Below are positions 48,795 through 57,635 of a DNA stretch of 64,000 bases, piece by piece. Under the pieces are notes generated by a model. It saw nothing but the letters and a program-made list of their open reading frames with translations. It ran no database searches and had not been told where the DNA came from. The stretch comes from Paracoccaceae bacterium (lineage in GTDB: Bacteria; Pseudomonadota; Alphaproteobacteria; Rhodobacterales; Rhodobacteraceae), in assembly GCA_024236495.1 (NCBI GenBank), contig JACKKJ010000006.1:97511-161510 (forward strand). The letters are read 5' to 3'. Every line of letters starts with the position of its first letter. Positions within the stretch are counted from its first letter, which is position 1. The position numbers and the translations under genes are program-made.

Positions 48795-48971
48795 ATGGCA
48801 ATCATCCGCTGCAAAGACCATCCACCTACGGGCCGGACGAGAAGTTATGTGCGGTGCGTCGAGCCTGTGGGGCACCCGATTAGCGCGCTCGTCTGCGGCG
48901 GCAAGCGGTGCGAGGCGGCCGGCCTGATTTGGCTAGAGCCCCAAGAGGCAGACGCCTACGACGGGGGGTAG
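48795..48971 (+). CDS. Small Cys-rich protein, apparently cut by an amber codon
   Basis: 58 residues, MAIIRCKDHPPTGRTRSYVR then CVEPVGHPISALVCGGKRCE and a C-terminal LIWLEPQEADAYDGG. Resembles a family of small Cys-containing hypothetical proteins. The frame stops at TAG 48969-48971 but stays open for 16 sense codons (RVFEAFVASAMKMRAQ) to a second TAG at 49020-49022. From memory, relatives continue with a Gly-Glu-Arg-Ile/Val-Phe segment, so GAG to TAG is the likely lesion. Confidence 0.6.
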   Translation: MAIIRCKDHPPTGRTRSYVRCVEPVGHPISALVCGGKRCEAAGLIWLEPQEADAYDGG

Positions 48972-49046
48972 CGTGTTTTCGAGGCGTTCGTGGCCTCAGC
49001 AATGAAGATGCGCGCCCAGTAGAAACGGGAGGCCCAGAGCAGAAAC

Positions 49047-49517
49047 GTGGATCATGATGTCGACTGGGCGAAGGTCGAGCGCTATCTCGAAGACCTCTAC
49101 ACTGCGTCCGAAGGTCTTGAAGCGCTGTTCCCAGGCCGCAAGTTCACCCTGGATGGCCACCTGGTAGGCAGTATCGGCGAAGTCGTCGCCGCCTACGTCT
49201 TCGACCTCGATCTCAATCCAGCTTCGACGCTGGGGCACGACGCCAAGGCGGCGGATGGCCGAGCGGTCGAGATCAAGTTCACGCAAGGAACCGGCGTTGC
49301 GATACGCCATGAGCCGGAACACCTGATCGTTCTGCACCGGCCCAAAGGGGGACCAATAAGCGTCGTCTTCAACGGGCCGGGTTTCGTTGCCTGGGCGGCT
49401 GCGGGCAAGATGCAGAGGAATGGACAACGACCGATCTCCCTGGCGCAGCTATCCCGTTTGGCTGAGAGCGTCCTGGAAAGCGATCGGCTTCCGGAAGTGC
49501 GAAGACCGCCCGTGTGA
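49047..49517 (+). CDS. DUF6998-like PD-(D/E)XK protein
   Basis: 156-residue protein with a compact nuclease-like core: GSIGEVVAAYVFDLDL (Glu), STLGHDAKAADG (Asp) and AVEIKFTQG (E-x-K). That is the pattern of PD-(D/E)XK folds as seen in DUF6998. GTG start at 49047; no in-frame ATG precedes it. The stop overlaps a GTG that opens the frame of the next, large gene (GTGA), suggesting coupling. A relic of a paralogue lies at 45249. Confidence 0.7.
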   Translation: MDHDVDWAKVERYLEDLYTASEGLEALFPGRKFTLDGHLVGSIGEVVAAYVFDLDLNPASTLGHDAKAADGRAVEIKFTQGTGVAIRHEPEHLIVLHRPKGGPISVVFNGPGFVAWAAAGKMQRNGQRPISLAQLSRLAESVLESDRLPEVRRPPV

Positions 49518-49684
49518 AGATTTCGGCGGCTAGCTATCACTCTGTGCGTTTGGGCGCCCACCGAAGCGCGCTCGAACGATCTAAGGGCGCGCTTCCGAGG
49601 AAGAAGACGGCAGCCCTCAGCCCGAAGAATGGCCTTGGAAATGGCGTGTTCCGCGTCGATAGTGCGCGAAGATCAACTGCGAAC

Positions 49685-52072
49685 ATGTGCGTTTCCATGG
49701 ACTTGCGTCAGACTCCCCCAATCCATCCTGAAGCCATTCTGTCCGGGATCGGGCATGCCGATCGCGACCTGATCGCCACCTACCTCGCGCTTCTCGCGGC
49801 AGGGGAAGGACTCGCTGTGATAAAGGGGGCGGCGAAGGGCCTCGGCAGCAAGTTGAAACTTCTAGAAAACGATACCGCGGCACAGACGAAGGCGCGCGCC
49901 GCTGCCATTTCTGGATCGACCGCCAGCGATGATGAACTGCGTCACCAGCTTTGGTTTACTTTAACAGAAAGTCTAGCTGCCCAGGGGCCGACGCCATTCT
50001 CGCGCCGTTCCGGCCGGATGAGCGCCTCGGCTCTCGCCGTGCGCGCCTCAGAACGGCTTTCACCAGCAATCCGCGCGGCGCGGAAGTTGGAAGAGCAGAA
50101 GAAGCTGTCTCGAAAAGTCGAGGATACACCTTGGGCAGAGAACCTCGGAGCACAGGCCGCGAGCATAGTGATCCAGCTTAAGAAGCAGCTGCAAGGGAAC
50201 GAACCCTTGCCATTCCCCGTGATCGTTCAGGAGGAGATCCTCGCATTGTTTGGGGATCCTGAGCTCATGGAGAGGGCCACGCAAGAAGCTGCGGTGCATG
50301 ATCCCAAGATGGCCAAAGCCATGAGAAAAGCCCATCTCGCCGCGCAAGCTGCCATCGCCGCCGGCGGCGGTTGGGCAATGTTCGCGGCGGCCGTCGCCAA
50401 TGCCGGCTTCGCCCCCTACATCCTGGCGGCCCAAGCAAGCGCCTGGATCCCGCTGATCGGAGGCCAGACGCTCGTCTCGCTCCTAGCTGTGCTTGTCAAC
50501 CCGGTGGTGCTCGTCGCTGGCATTGCGGCCCTCGCCTGGCTCGGTGCGGCCAAGACTGGCGCAACCGTCAAGTCCGCGATCGCGGCCCGTATCTGCGTTC
50601 TCCTGGCAATGGCCGGACATGGAGAAGCCGAAGCCGGCACAACGGTCTTCTTGGATTCAATGAGATCGCTGACCCGGTCGCCCGAACCACGGATGGCGCA
50701 TCTCTCCATGTCGGAGCTTCGCGGTTTTCGTAAGCAGGCTGCCTTCATCACTTGCCACCTGGGCAAGCCGATTGGAAAGATCGCCGGCACACCGCCAGCA
50801 CCCTGGCACCAGCGCGGGCTTCCGAAGGCATCGATGACCGATCTCAGTGACGCCCTTCTTGCCGGTGCACTCACGGCCGGGGAGATGTATTGGCACGCCG
50901 CCGCGATCAACCCGAATGTCGTCGTCGCCGCAGATTTCTGTCGGATCGACGATCTGGGGGATCCGATCACCTTCGCTGCGAACGCCCAACTGTTCGCCTC
51001 AGAAGCTGCCGGCTACTCATTGCGCGGATATACCGCGGAGCGCCTCGTCTTGGATCGGCTCGTCGCCGATGGACATGCGGTATCGCTTGCACCAGAAAGC
51101 AATACAGCGGGGCTGGACCTGATCGTCGACGGCTCACCTGTGCAAGTGAAATGCGCCCGTGAGATCTCGAACTTGACCGAACACTTCGAGAAGTATCCAG
51201 ACATTCCCGTCATCGCCAACGCAGAGCTTGCGCAGGAGGCGTGGAAGCGTGGCGAGGACTGGGCCGACCTCGTCACGACCGTTCCCGGCTTCGATATCGC
51301 CGGGCTTGAGCATGACATCTCCGAGGCACTTGGCCATGCAGCTAACATACTCGAGCCGGGCGTGGTTGAGCTGGCTCTCGAGCTGGGCGTGCTCAGGGGT
51401 GGGATAGAAGTCTGGCGCGGCAGAATTCCCCTGTCGGATCTCCCGGTCTGGATGGCCATGAATGCAGGCGCCAAAGGTGCACTTGCGTTCGCCGGAGGTA
51501 AGGTTGGATGGCTTGCGGGTCTTGTGGCAGCCGGCCCGGCAGGCGCGGTGATCTTTGGCCCCGCTGTCGCTTGCGCAGCCCTGATCGGTGCTACGCCTCT
51601 TCAAGGCGTGGCGAACAAGATCCTGATCCGGGAATGGCATGCGGATCTGATCTTTCTTGCCGCAGAGCTGCACGCCGAACTGCGCTTGGCCATCGAAACC
51701 CGCATCCGGGAACTCGGTGCACGATCCGAGCAAATCCGTGCGAGAACGTCAGGGGAAAGCAGCGATTTCGGCCCTTGGCTCAATCGCCGATCGGATGACG
51801 ACCTCGTAGCGGCGATCGAGGAATTGTCAGCGCTGGCGGAGTCGCCAAGGGTCGAGACAGATGTCCCCGCCCTGATAGCGATTTCAGCACTGCTCGCTTC
51901 AGGATCAAAGGCGGTAAGTCAGGCACGGCGACGGCTCGAGCTGCACCTCATGGAGCGCCCCGGCCTTCTTGATGCGGTGGGGGAACGAGCAAAGGGATGG
52001 GCACGTCGCGCGGGGCACTCAAGCCAGCGAAGGACTGACGATCGCCTGTCTCCAATTGGCCACAAGAACTAA
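49685..52072 (+). CDS. Membrane-associated protein with PD-(D/E)XK-like domain
   Basis: 795 residues from ATG 49685 (MCVSMDLRQTPPIHPEAIL). A longer start at GTG 49514, overlapping the previous stop, would add 57 Arg-rich residues that look non-conserved. Helical N-terminal region; hydrophobic segments near residues 220-305 (AIAAGGGWAMFAAAVANAGF, LLAVLVNPVVLVAGIAALAW). A nuclease-like core lies at ~450-485 (AERLVLDRLVADGHAVSLAP, then AGLDLIVDGSPVQVKC, i.e. Glu, Asp, Q-x-K). A second hydrophobic stretch is near 600-640 (WLAGLVAAGPAGAVIFGPAV). No family recognised for the whole. May be a membrane-tethered DNA-targeting effector (inference). Confidence 0.65.
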   Translation: MCVSMDLRQTPPIHPEAILSGIGHADRDLIATYLALLAAGEGLAVIKGAAKGLGSKLKLLENDTAAQTKARAAAISGSTASDDELRHQLWFTLTESLAAQGPTPFSRRSGRMSASALAVRASERLSPAIRAARKLEEQKKLSRKVEDTPWAENLGAQAASIVIQLKKQLQGNEPLPFPVIVQEEILALFGDPELMERATQEAAVHDPKMAKAMRKAHLAAQAAIAAGGGWAMFAAAVANAGFAPYILAAQASAWIPLIGGQTLVSLLAVLVNPVVLVAGIAALAWLGAAKTGATVKSAIAARICVLLAMAGHGEAEAGTTVFLDSMRSLTRSPEPRMAHLSMSELRGFRKQAAFITCHLGKPIGKIAGTPPAPWHQRGLPKASMTDLSDALLAGALTAGEMYWHAAAINPNVVVAADFCRIDDLGDPITFAANAQLFASEAAGYSLRGYTAERLVLDRLVADGHAVSLAPESNTAGLDLIVDGSPVQVKCAREISNLTEHFEKYPDIPVIANAELAQEAWKRGEDWADLVTTVPGFDIAGLEHDISEALGHAANILEPGVVELALELGVLRGGIEVWRGRIPLSDLPVWMAMNAGAKGALAFAGGKVGWLAGLVAAGPAGAVIFGPAVACAALIGATPLQGVANKILIREWHADLIFLAAELHAELRLAIETRIRELGARSEQIRARTSGESSDFGPWLNRRSDDDLVAAIEELSALAESPRVETDVPALIAISALLASGSKAVSQARRRLELHLMERPGLLDAVGERAKGWARRAGHSSQRRTDDRLSPIGHKN

Positions 52073-52091
52073 AGCTTGTGCGGAAGGTGCG

Positions 52092-53006
52092 CTACTCCTT
52101 GCGCGTCAGATTCTTGAGCGCCCCGATCCCAGACTTCGCAACCTTATCGATCTCTGTAGCCGACTGGTCGGCCATCTGCGAAATTGAGCTGCCCACCGAT
52201 CGCGCTGCATCGAGTATTGAACCCGTCAGTTTTCCCGCCGACCGCGAGATTGACGGGCTCATCTCCGCGTGCAGGATTGCCTCAATCTTCTCGAGCGCCA
52301 GCTCCTCGACTTCATCAATCTTGCCGTCAGCTTCAACGATCTCGCGCAGCAGGTTGATGAGATCAACACGCATCGCATCCGCGTTGCAGTCCTGATGATC
52401 GCGCACGAATACACCAAGAACCTTTGCCGCATCCTTCAAGCTTATGCTCGCGTTGTTCTCGATGATTACCGAAAGCGCTCGATCACAATAGTTGCGGTCG
52501 AAACCCCACTCGCTCACGAAATGATCGAGGATCGTAGCCTGTTCGTCATCGTGTATGTTTCCGTCAAGCGTGGCGAGCTTGATTGCCAGCGTGCCGATCA
52601 TGTCGATTAGCACCGCGCCGAGATAATCGATCGGCGTGTTGATGAACTCTGGAATCTTGCTGACGCGAGCACCGCCATAGGCACCGGCAAGCCGCATCAC
52701 GCCGTAGTAGGCACCTCCACAGGCAATTCCCGCAGCGATCACCCATCCGATCGGCGTTACCGCCGTGGTCAGTCCGAGACTTGCAAGCAGCCCCGATCCC
52801 CCAAAGAAGGATGCGACCATGGTGGAGGTGCTGGCGAACTTGGCGCCTGCCGCGGCGACACCCCCGACATCCCATAACTGCTGCAAGCGTTTTGCGTATC
52901 GGATCGAGGTGTAGGCGTCCTCACCGATGCCGAGCTTGAGGCGAAATCGAAGATCGTCGGCTACGACACCTTCGATGCCCTCAAAATCGGCAATGGTCGT
53001 CGTCAT
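52092..53006 (-). CDS. TerB-like membrane protein
   Basis: 304-residue protein. A hydrophobic hairpin near residues 65-115 (FFGGSGLLASLGLTTAVTPI, GWVIAAGIACGGAYYGVM) precedes a TerB-like acidic helical domain at ~140-250, with metal-type Asp clusters (ATLDGNIHDDEQATILDHFV, EIVEADGKIDEVEELALEKI). TerB domains are found in tellurite-resistance and phage-defence contexts. Coupled to the upstream 150-residue gene (4-base overlap) and convergent with the membrane nuclease gene only 19 bases away. Confidence 0.7.
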   Translation of the reverse strand: MTTTIADFEGIEGVVADDLRFRLKLGIGEDAYTSIRYAKRLQQLWDVGGVAAAGAKFASTSTMVASFFGGSGLLASLGLTTAVTPIGWVIAAGIACGGAYYGVMRLAGAYGGARVSKIPEFINTPIDYLGAVLIDMIGTLAIKLATLDGNIHDDEQATILDHFVSEWGFDRNYCDRALSVIIENNASISLKDAAKVLGVFVRDHQDCNADAMRVDLINLLREIVEADGKIDEVEELALEKIEAILHAEMSPSISRSAGKLTGSILDAARSVGSSISQMADQSATEIDKVAKSGIGALKNLTRKE

Positions 53007-53455
53007 GCGGTCTGCCCACCCAACGCAGCCTCGAGCACGTCCACCAAACGGCCCATCTGCTCACCGATCTTTCCACTCTTCATGTCCGCCAGGGCACCAA
53101 CTCCTATCCCAACAATCGCAAGCAGCGGCGTCAATATTGCACTCAAGGGAGGGCCGAGCAACGGGATGGACGCCACGATCATCGAAAGCGCAAGCGCGAC
53201 GATGACTCCGAAGAGCAAGTTGGGGAAGGTTCGGAGCAGCGCGAGACAGACCTGCAATATCTTTCGTCCGACAGCGATCACGGTTCCTGCAACCGTCACC
53301 GTGAAGCGCGCGAGCGTCTCGAGCAAGGATTTCGCGTCCGCAGACAAGTGAAGACGCGCTATCGAAGCTTTCAAGCTACGTATGTTCGGAGCTGCGTTGA
53401 GGTCGAAAAGGAGAGGGTCGTCGATTGAGGAATTCTGCTGCATCGCGTGTTCCAT
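53003..53455 (-). CDS. Small membrane protein partner of the TerB-like gene
   Basis: 150 residues with two adjacent hydrophobic segments near 83-103 (LLFGVIVALALSMIVASIPL) and 106-128 (GPPLSAILTPLLAIVGIGVG), flanked by soluble helices. Start at 53455 or the in-frame ATG at 53443 (MQQNSSIDD). ATGA overlap with the TerB-like gene. No family recognised. Confidence 0.6.
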   Translation of the reverse strand: MEHAMQQNSSIDDPLLFDLNAAPNIRSLKASIARLHLSADAKSLLETLARFTVTVAGTVIAVGRKILQVCLALLRTFPNLLFGVIVALALSMIVASIPLLGPPLSAILTPLLAIVGIGVGALADMKSGKIGEQMGRLVDVLEAALGGQTA

Positions 53456-53566
53456 CGCCTACAGAGCAAGGATATGCGAATGGATTGAAACGCAAGTTTA
53501 CAGAAGTTGGTAGAAGAAAGATTAAGCTAGGCGCGCAAAAAACAGCGCCAACGGAGACTGGGCCAC

Positions 53567-54004
53567 ATGAAGGTCAAGACACTGCCCCTTCTTAAGTTGC
53601 TTGTTCCACTTCTGACGCCGGTCATGGCCGCAATTGTGTTTTCACTACTTTGGCGGAGCAATAGAAATAGGCTCCGCTTCGTGCTCAAACCAACTTGGTC
53701 ACATATTGTCACGACAGCAATTCTGGCACTTGCCACACCGATTGGAGCAGATCGCTCGCTGCCGCTTCCCGCAATTGTCTTGCTTATCCAGTTTGAGCCT
53801 GACTATTCCATGCGAGCTGTTGGTGTGTGGATCGTCGTATTTTTCATCGTCTGGTATCTTCCCGCTAGCCTTGCGGTCGTAGCGATCCGCAATCGGGTGC
53901 TTCGTTTTGTAAACTTGTGTTTGTTTTGGGGCGGCTATGCAGGCTTCCTGTATCTTGCCCTTCGCCTTTCGGACAGCGAAGGGTATCTCATGCCGGGCAT
54001 CTAA
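53567..54004 (+). CDS. Integral membrane protein, unknown
   Basis: 145 residues, about four TM helices (LLKLLVPLLTPVMAAIVFSL, HIVTTAILALATPI, AVGVWIVVFFIVWYLPASLA, VNLCLFWGGYAGFLYLAL). Base composition is clearly AT-richer than the rest of the window, a sign of recent transfer. Ends exactly at the junction with the exonuclease I fragment. Not recognised. Confidence 0.5.
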   Translation: MKVKTLPLLKLLVPLLTPVMAAIVFSLLWRSNRNRLRFVLKPTWSHIVTTAILALATPIGADRSLPLPAIVLLIQFEPDYSMRAVGVWIVVFFIVWYLPASLAVVAIRNRVLRFVNLCLFWGGYAGFLYLALRLSDSEGYLMPGI

Positions 54005-54030
54005 GCGCAGCGAAGTGGCCGCGTCGCTAC

Positions 54031-54291
54031 CCAGCGGTGGATCAGCTCGGCGATCGCCTAGGTGAAGGTGAAGGCATGCGGCAGCGAAGGATCAGTCAAC
54101 TGGTCCGGCGCTACACCAGTCACGATCAGCGCGTGCGGCGACGGCAGGATATGGGGTGCGAGCCGGCAGCGGAGGTTGACGCGCTCGATCCCGTTGAAGT
54201 CGTCGTCCGTCCTGATCGCCGCGAACTGAAGCGGCTGATCGAAGGCAGGCGAGGTGCCGGTGGTTTCCAGGTCGTAGAACACGAAGGTCAT
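54031..54291 (-). pseudogene. Exonuclease I (SbcB) N-terminal fragment
   Basis: Begins MTFVFYDLETTGTSPAFDQP, the DEDD exonuclease motif (D, E) of exonuclease I, and runs to HAFTFT before TAG at 54058-54060. Beyond the stop the frame reads AIAELIHRW, which fits the continuation of the family, then diverges. Exonuclease I is about 470 residues, so over 80% is missing. A fragment truncated by rearrangement and carrying a Gln-to-amber change. Confidence 0.75.
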
Positions 54292-55244
54292 GGACCTGCA
54301 TACCGAGAGCGCTATGGCCGGGCAACGGGGCTCTCCGCTCGTTCGCCGCAGCTCGCGATGATCATATCAAGAACGCCCGGGAGTGTATGTTCGGGAGCTT
54401 GGTCGGTGCCGCGGTCGTAAGTGCCAAGGACGCGCCGGAGACGGTGCGGAGCGGATTCATGAGGAAGCAAGATGGCGGTCCAGGTGACGCGTGCAGAAAG
54501 GCGACGCGGTGGCTCGCGTCCTCTCGCTGAATTGCTGTCCTCGGAAATAGTCCGAGCCGAAGAGCGCTCTAAGAAAGTGACCAACCACGGTTGCTCAAAC
54601 TGCATGTCTAGGCTTGTCAGATGAAGAACAGGCGCGCTGAGCAGCGTTTGGAAAAAAGCCGAAAAAGCGCGATTTTTACCCTGAAAACGTAAAGGTCTGT
54701 CAACTTAGCGTAAAGGTAGCTCGCGAAATGGGCGGGTTTCGGGCAAGTAACAGGGAGCTTTTACCCCCTTAGCTTTACATAGCTTTACATCGAAAGCCCA
54801 ACAAACCTTGACGTTTTCGCGTCTGTCGCAAGGTATTCGTCGAGAACGTAAAGGTAGCGTGAGCAATAGCGCTGACGAAGCGACGCCGATGTAAAGCTAG
54901 CCGACCACAAAGCAAGGCCCGAGCCTTGATCTGGGCGCATGGATCGGGGCTGTCCGTGATACGCAGCCCGGACATCGGGCAAGCCACCCCCTGCACTTGG
55001 TCAACCTGGTTTCTGTGCTTGTCCATGGGTCGATCTCGATGGCAGATGAGAAATGCGCGGAGCCCACCTCGAAGGCCGGCGAGTCGACCTGCGCAGAGCC
55101 GGAACGGACGGTGATGGCACGGAAAACTGAGCGTTGGGCCTTGGGCCTCAAGCCCAGGCTCGAGCGCAGGCCCATATCTCTGGCGGTATGGTGCCCTTCG
55201 CAAACATGTGTTTGATAGGTGACAGACCTGGATCAGTCAGCACG
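54292..55244. other. Gene-poor region with GTAAAG repeats
   Basis: About 950 bases without a recognised gene. The 54312-54605 minus frame (97 residues) matches nothing known to me. The 54670-54900 part holds a cluster of GTAAAGGT/GTAAAGCT motifs (separate entry). The rest shows no further structure to me. Confidence 0.4.
54671..54900. repeat. Cluster of GTAAAGGT / AGCTTTAC motifs
   Basis: Plus-strand GTAAAGGT at 54689, 54710 and 54848; GTAAAGCT at 54891. Reverse AGCTTTACAT occurs twice in exact tandem (54771-54780, 54781-54790). Looser TTTTACC occurrences are at ~54674 and ~54760. ATGTAAAGCTAG (54889-54900) is nearly the complement of TTAGCTTTACAT (54769-54780). Resembles an iteron or multi-site operator array. 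Confidence 0.6.
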
Positions 55245-56132
55245 ATGACGGCACCACCCGACGACACGGTTCAAGCGCTTCAGCGAGACGTTCAGCGATT
55301 GCTGGGTCGATGCATGCTGCAGCTCCAAGCATACGAACGTCAGTTGAAGGCGATCGTGGCTCATACCCGGTTCTCATTCGGATCACGGACGCTCGACACG
55401 GCCCAGAAGGAGCGCGTAGCCGCGACCGCGCGCAAGACCCTCGGCACCCTGGTCGGCGAACTGCTCGGATCGTATCTTGTCGCCGACGAGATTGCCGCCC
55501 AAGCCTCGGCTGAGGACGACGCACCAGAGGAGGAGATGTGGATCGAGGCGAGGTTTTGCTTCTCTTTGACAGCAGAAGATCTCGCGCGGATTGAACACGG
55601 ACTGCGGGAACTTGTGTTGTTGAGGAACGACCTGGTTCATCACTTCATCGACCAGCACGATGTCTGGAGTCCGGATGGCTGCCGTGCTGCGCAGGATGTC
55701 TTGGTGGCGGCTTATGATCGCATTGTCCTGCACTACCAAGAACTCCAGACATGGGCCAAATCGTTGGACGAGGGTCTGCGCCAACATAGGGAGTTTCTTG
55801 GTTCGCATGTGTCCAGAGACTTCATCGTTTATGGAATTGCCCCGGATGGCACCGTGCACTGGCAAGTCTCAGGGATCGTGAAGGCTCTAAGGGAAGCGGC
55901 CAGCGAGTTGACGGTCGAAGGCTGGACCTCTGTCGAGTCGGCCGGCCGATGGATTGCAGAGCGCTATCCTGCTCTGCTTCCAGCGAAATATCGGTGCCGC
56001 AGTTGGCGACAGGTTGTCCATGAGTCCGGTCTGTTTGATCTTTGCTACATGGACAGGGGTGGACGGCGCGCCGCCTGGTATCGGGTAAAGCAGGTTTCGG
56101 GGAAAGCGGGTAACCGGCCCGCCACCTCCTGA
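55245..56132 (+). CDS. HEPN-like / OST-HTH (LOTUS) protein
   Basis: 295 residues from ATG 55245 (MTAPPDDTV); earlier in-frame starts at 55134 and 55206 exist but the family-like sequence begins here. The N-terminal helical domain contains VLLRNDLVHHF near residue 126, the R-x4-H pattern of HEPN ribonucleases. The C-terminal ~75 residues form an OST-HTH/LOTUS winged helix (VSGIVKALREAASELTVEGW, KYRCRSWRQVVHES, AWYRVK), an RNA/G-quadruplex-binding fold. An RNA-targeting defence or stress role is inferred. Confidence 0.7.
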   Translation: MTAPPDDTVQALQRDVQRLLGRCMLQLQAYERQLKAIVAHTRFSFGSRTLDTAQKERVAATARKTLGTLVGELLGSYLVADEIAAQASAEDDAPEEEMWIEARFCFSLTAEDLARIEHGLRELVLLRNDLVHHFIDQHDVWSPDGCRAAQDVLVAAYDRIVLHYQELQTWAKSLDEGLRQHREFLGSHVSRDFIVYGIAPDGTVHWQVSGIVKALREAASELTVEGWTSVESAGRWIAERYPALLPAKYRCRSWRQVVHESGLFDLCYMDRGGRRAAWYRVKQVSGKAGNRPATS

Positions 56133-56204
56133 ACGGAGCCTGGCTGCACTCGACCGCCGCCGATTTCGGCTTGCCATCACCGGCGATCCTGGTTTCCTGG
56201 ACGC

Positions 56205-57134
56205 ATGGTCAAGCTCGTTCTCTTGCACAAGGCGGATTCGATCTACGAGGATGAACTCGATGTCGAATACGATTTTCCGCGCGCCTACCTCAAGGCCGTC
56301 GAGGCGGCAGTCGGCGACTGGATCGTCTACTATGAACCTGTAAAGGCCGGTCCGCGCGGCTATTTTGCCGTGGCCAGAATCTCGCAGGTCATTCCGAAGC
56401 CCGGGGTCGACGGAAGGTATCTGGCCCTGATTGCGCCGGGAAGTTACCTGCCCTTCGACAGGGAAGTGCCACGACTGGTGAACGGAAGCACCCTGGAGTC
56501 GGCGTTGGCAGCCCCCGACGGCACACCGCTGACGGGTGGTGCCGTGCAGTCAGCGGTGCGGCGCCTGCCAGAGAGCGACTTCGCACGGATCGTCAATCTG
56601 GGCCTGCCAGAGGATCTCGAACGGATCGAAGCGACCCGCTACAACCAGCACTCCAGTGAGCTGGCAGATGAACCGTTGATCTTTCAACGGCCGGTGATCG
56701 AGCGGCTGACACGAAGGAAATACCGCGAGGTCGCCTTCAGCAGAAAGGTCAGAGAGGCCTACGGATATCGCTGTGCGATGTCGGGGTTGCAGCTGCGCAA
56801 TGGTGGAGGCCGCCCCGAGGTCCAGGCGGCTCACATCCGGCCGGTCGAACAAGACGGAAGCGACTCCGTCCGCAACGGTCTTGCACTCTCCGGCACGTTG
56901 CACTGGATGTTCGACCGTGGCCTCATTTCGATTGCCGAAGACAACGAGACGATTCTCGTGTCCCGCAACAAGGTTCCCGGCGATGTCGTCGATCGCCTCA
57001 TCAGGCGCGGCGGCAAGCTGCTGAAACCGATGAATCCCCACCTCGCGCCGCATCCGCACAACTTGCGCTGGCACCGAGAGAATGTCTTCGGACAGACCGT
57101 GGAGGATGACCACTCCCCTTGGCCCCTCGGTTGA
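56205..57134 (+). CDS. HNH endonuclease, restriction type
   Basis: 309 residues. The N-terminal ~170 residues form a DNA-sensing-like domain (YDFPRAYLKAVEAAVGDWIV, GYFAVARISQV). The C-terminal HNH_2 nuclease has CAMSGLQLRNGGGRPEVQAA then HIRPVEQDGSDSVRNGLALS and HWMFDRGLISI, giving the His-Asn-His set. Such proteins include modification-dependent restriction enzymes. Stands alone on the plus strand. Confidence 0.85.
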   Translation: MVKLVLLHKADSIYEDELDVEYDFPRAYLKAVEAAVGDWIVYYEPVKAGPRGYFAVARISQVIPKPGVDGRYLALIAPGSYLPFDREVPRLVNGSTLESALAAPDGTPLTGGAVQSAVRRLPESDFARIVNLGLPEDLERIEATRYNQHSSELADEPLIFQRPVIERLTRRKYREVAFSRKVREAYGYRCAMSGLQLRNGGGRPEVQAAHIRPVEQDGSDSVRNGLALSGTLHWMFDRGLISIAEDNETILVSRNKVPGDVVDRLIRRGGKLLKPMNPHLAPHPHNLRWHRENVFGQTVEDDHSPWPLG

Positions 57135-57293
57135 AGGGCGCTCGGAAAGCCAAGTCGATTCTAGACGCGACCGCCCCCTTCTGCATGGCCGAATGGTGCG
57201 CATGCAAAGGGCGGCGCCGATCGTGGGGCAGAAGCTGCGTCCCGCTGCCACTCGGCCTGTCCGTCCCGCGAGTTTTCCTCTATGGGTGCGCAC

Positions 57294-57635
57294 ATGACCG
57301 AGTCCCTGCCGCCGTGCCCCGAATGTCGCTCTGCCTACTCCTACGAGGCGGATTCCCTGCTCGCCTGTCCGGAATGCGGGCACGAATGGTCACCCGATGC
57401 CGTGCTGGAGGCTGGTGCCGAGGTGCGCGACAGCCTGGGCAATCTGCTCGCAGACGGTGACACCGTCACCGTGATCAAGGATCTGAAGGTCAAGGGCTCG
57501 TCCAACGTGATCAAGGTGGGGACAAAGGTGCGCGGGATCCGCCTTGTCGCCGGCGACCACGACATCGACTGCAAACTCCCCGGATTCGGGCAGATCAGCC
57601 TCAAGTCGCAATTCGTCAAGAAGGTCACGGACTGA
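57294..57635 (+). CDS. yjdM: YjdM (PhnA) zinc-ribbon protein
   Basis: 113 residues. N-terminal zinc ribbon PCPECRSAYSYEADSLLACP with ECGHEW, followed by the PhnA/YjdM beta-barrel (VRDSLGNLLADGDTVTVIKD, LKVKGSSNVIKVGTKVRGIR). A widespread protein once linked to phosphonate use; true role unsettled. ATG 57294 follows an in-frame upstream Met of no clear merit. Likely a cargo gene of the island. Confidence 0.92.
   Translation: MTESLPPCPECRSAYSYEADSLLACPECGHEWSPDAVLEAGAEVRDSLGNLLADGDTVTVIKDLKVKGSSNVIKVGTKVRGIRLVAGDHDIDCKLPGFGQISLKSQFVKKVTD

Noticed and set aside
54312..54605. 97-codon minus-strand frame
   Set aside because: Arg-rich composition typical of GC-rich non-coding frames; no ribosome site or family.
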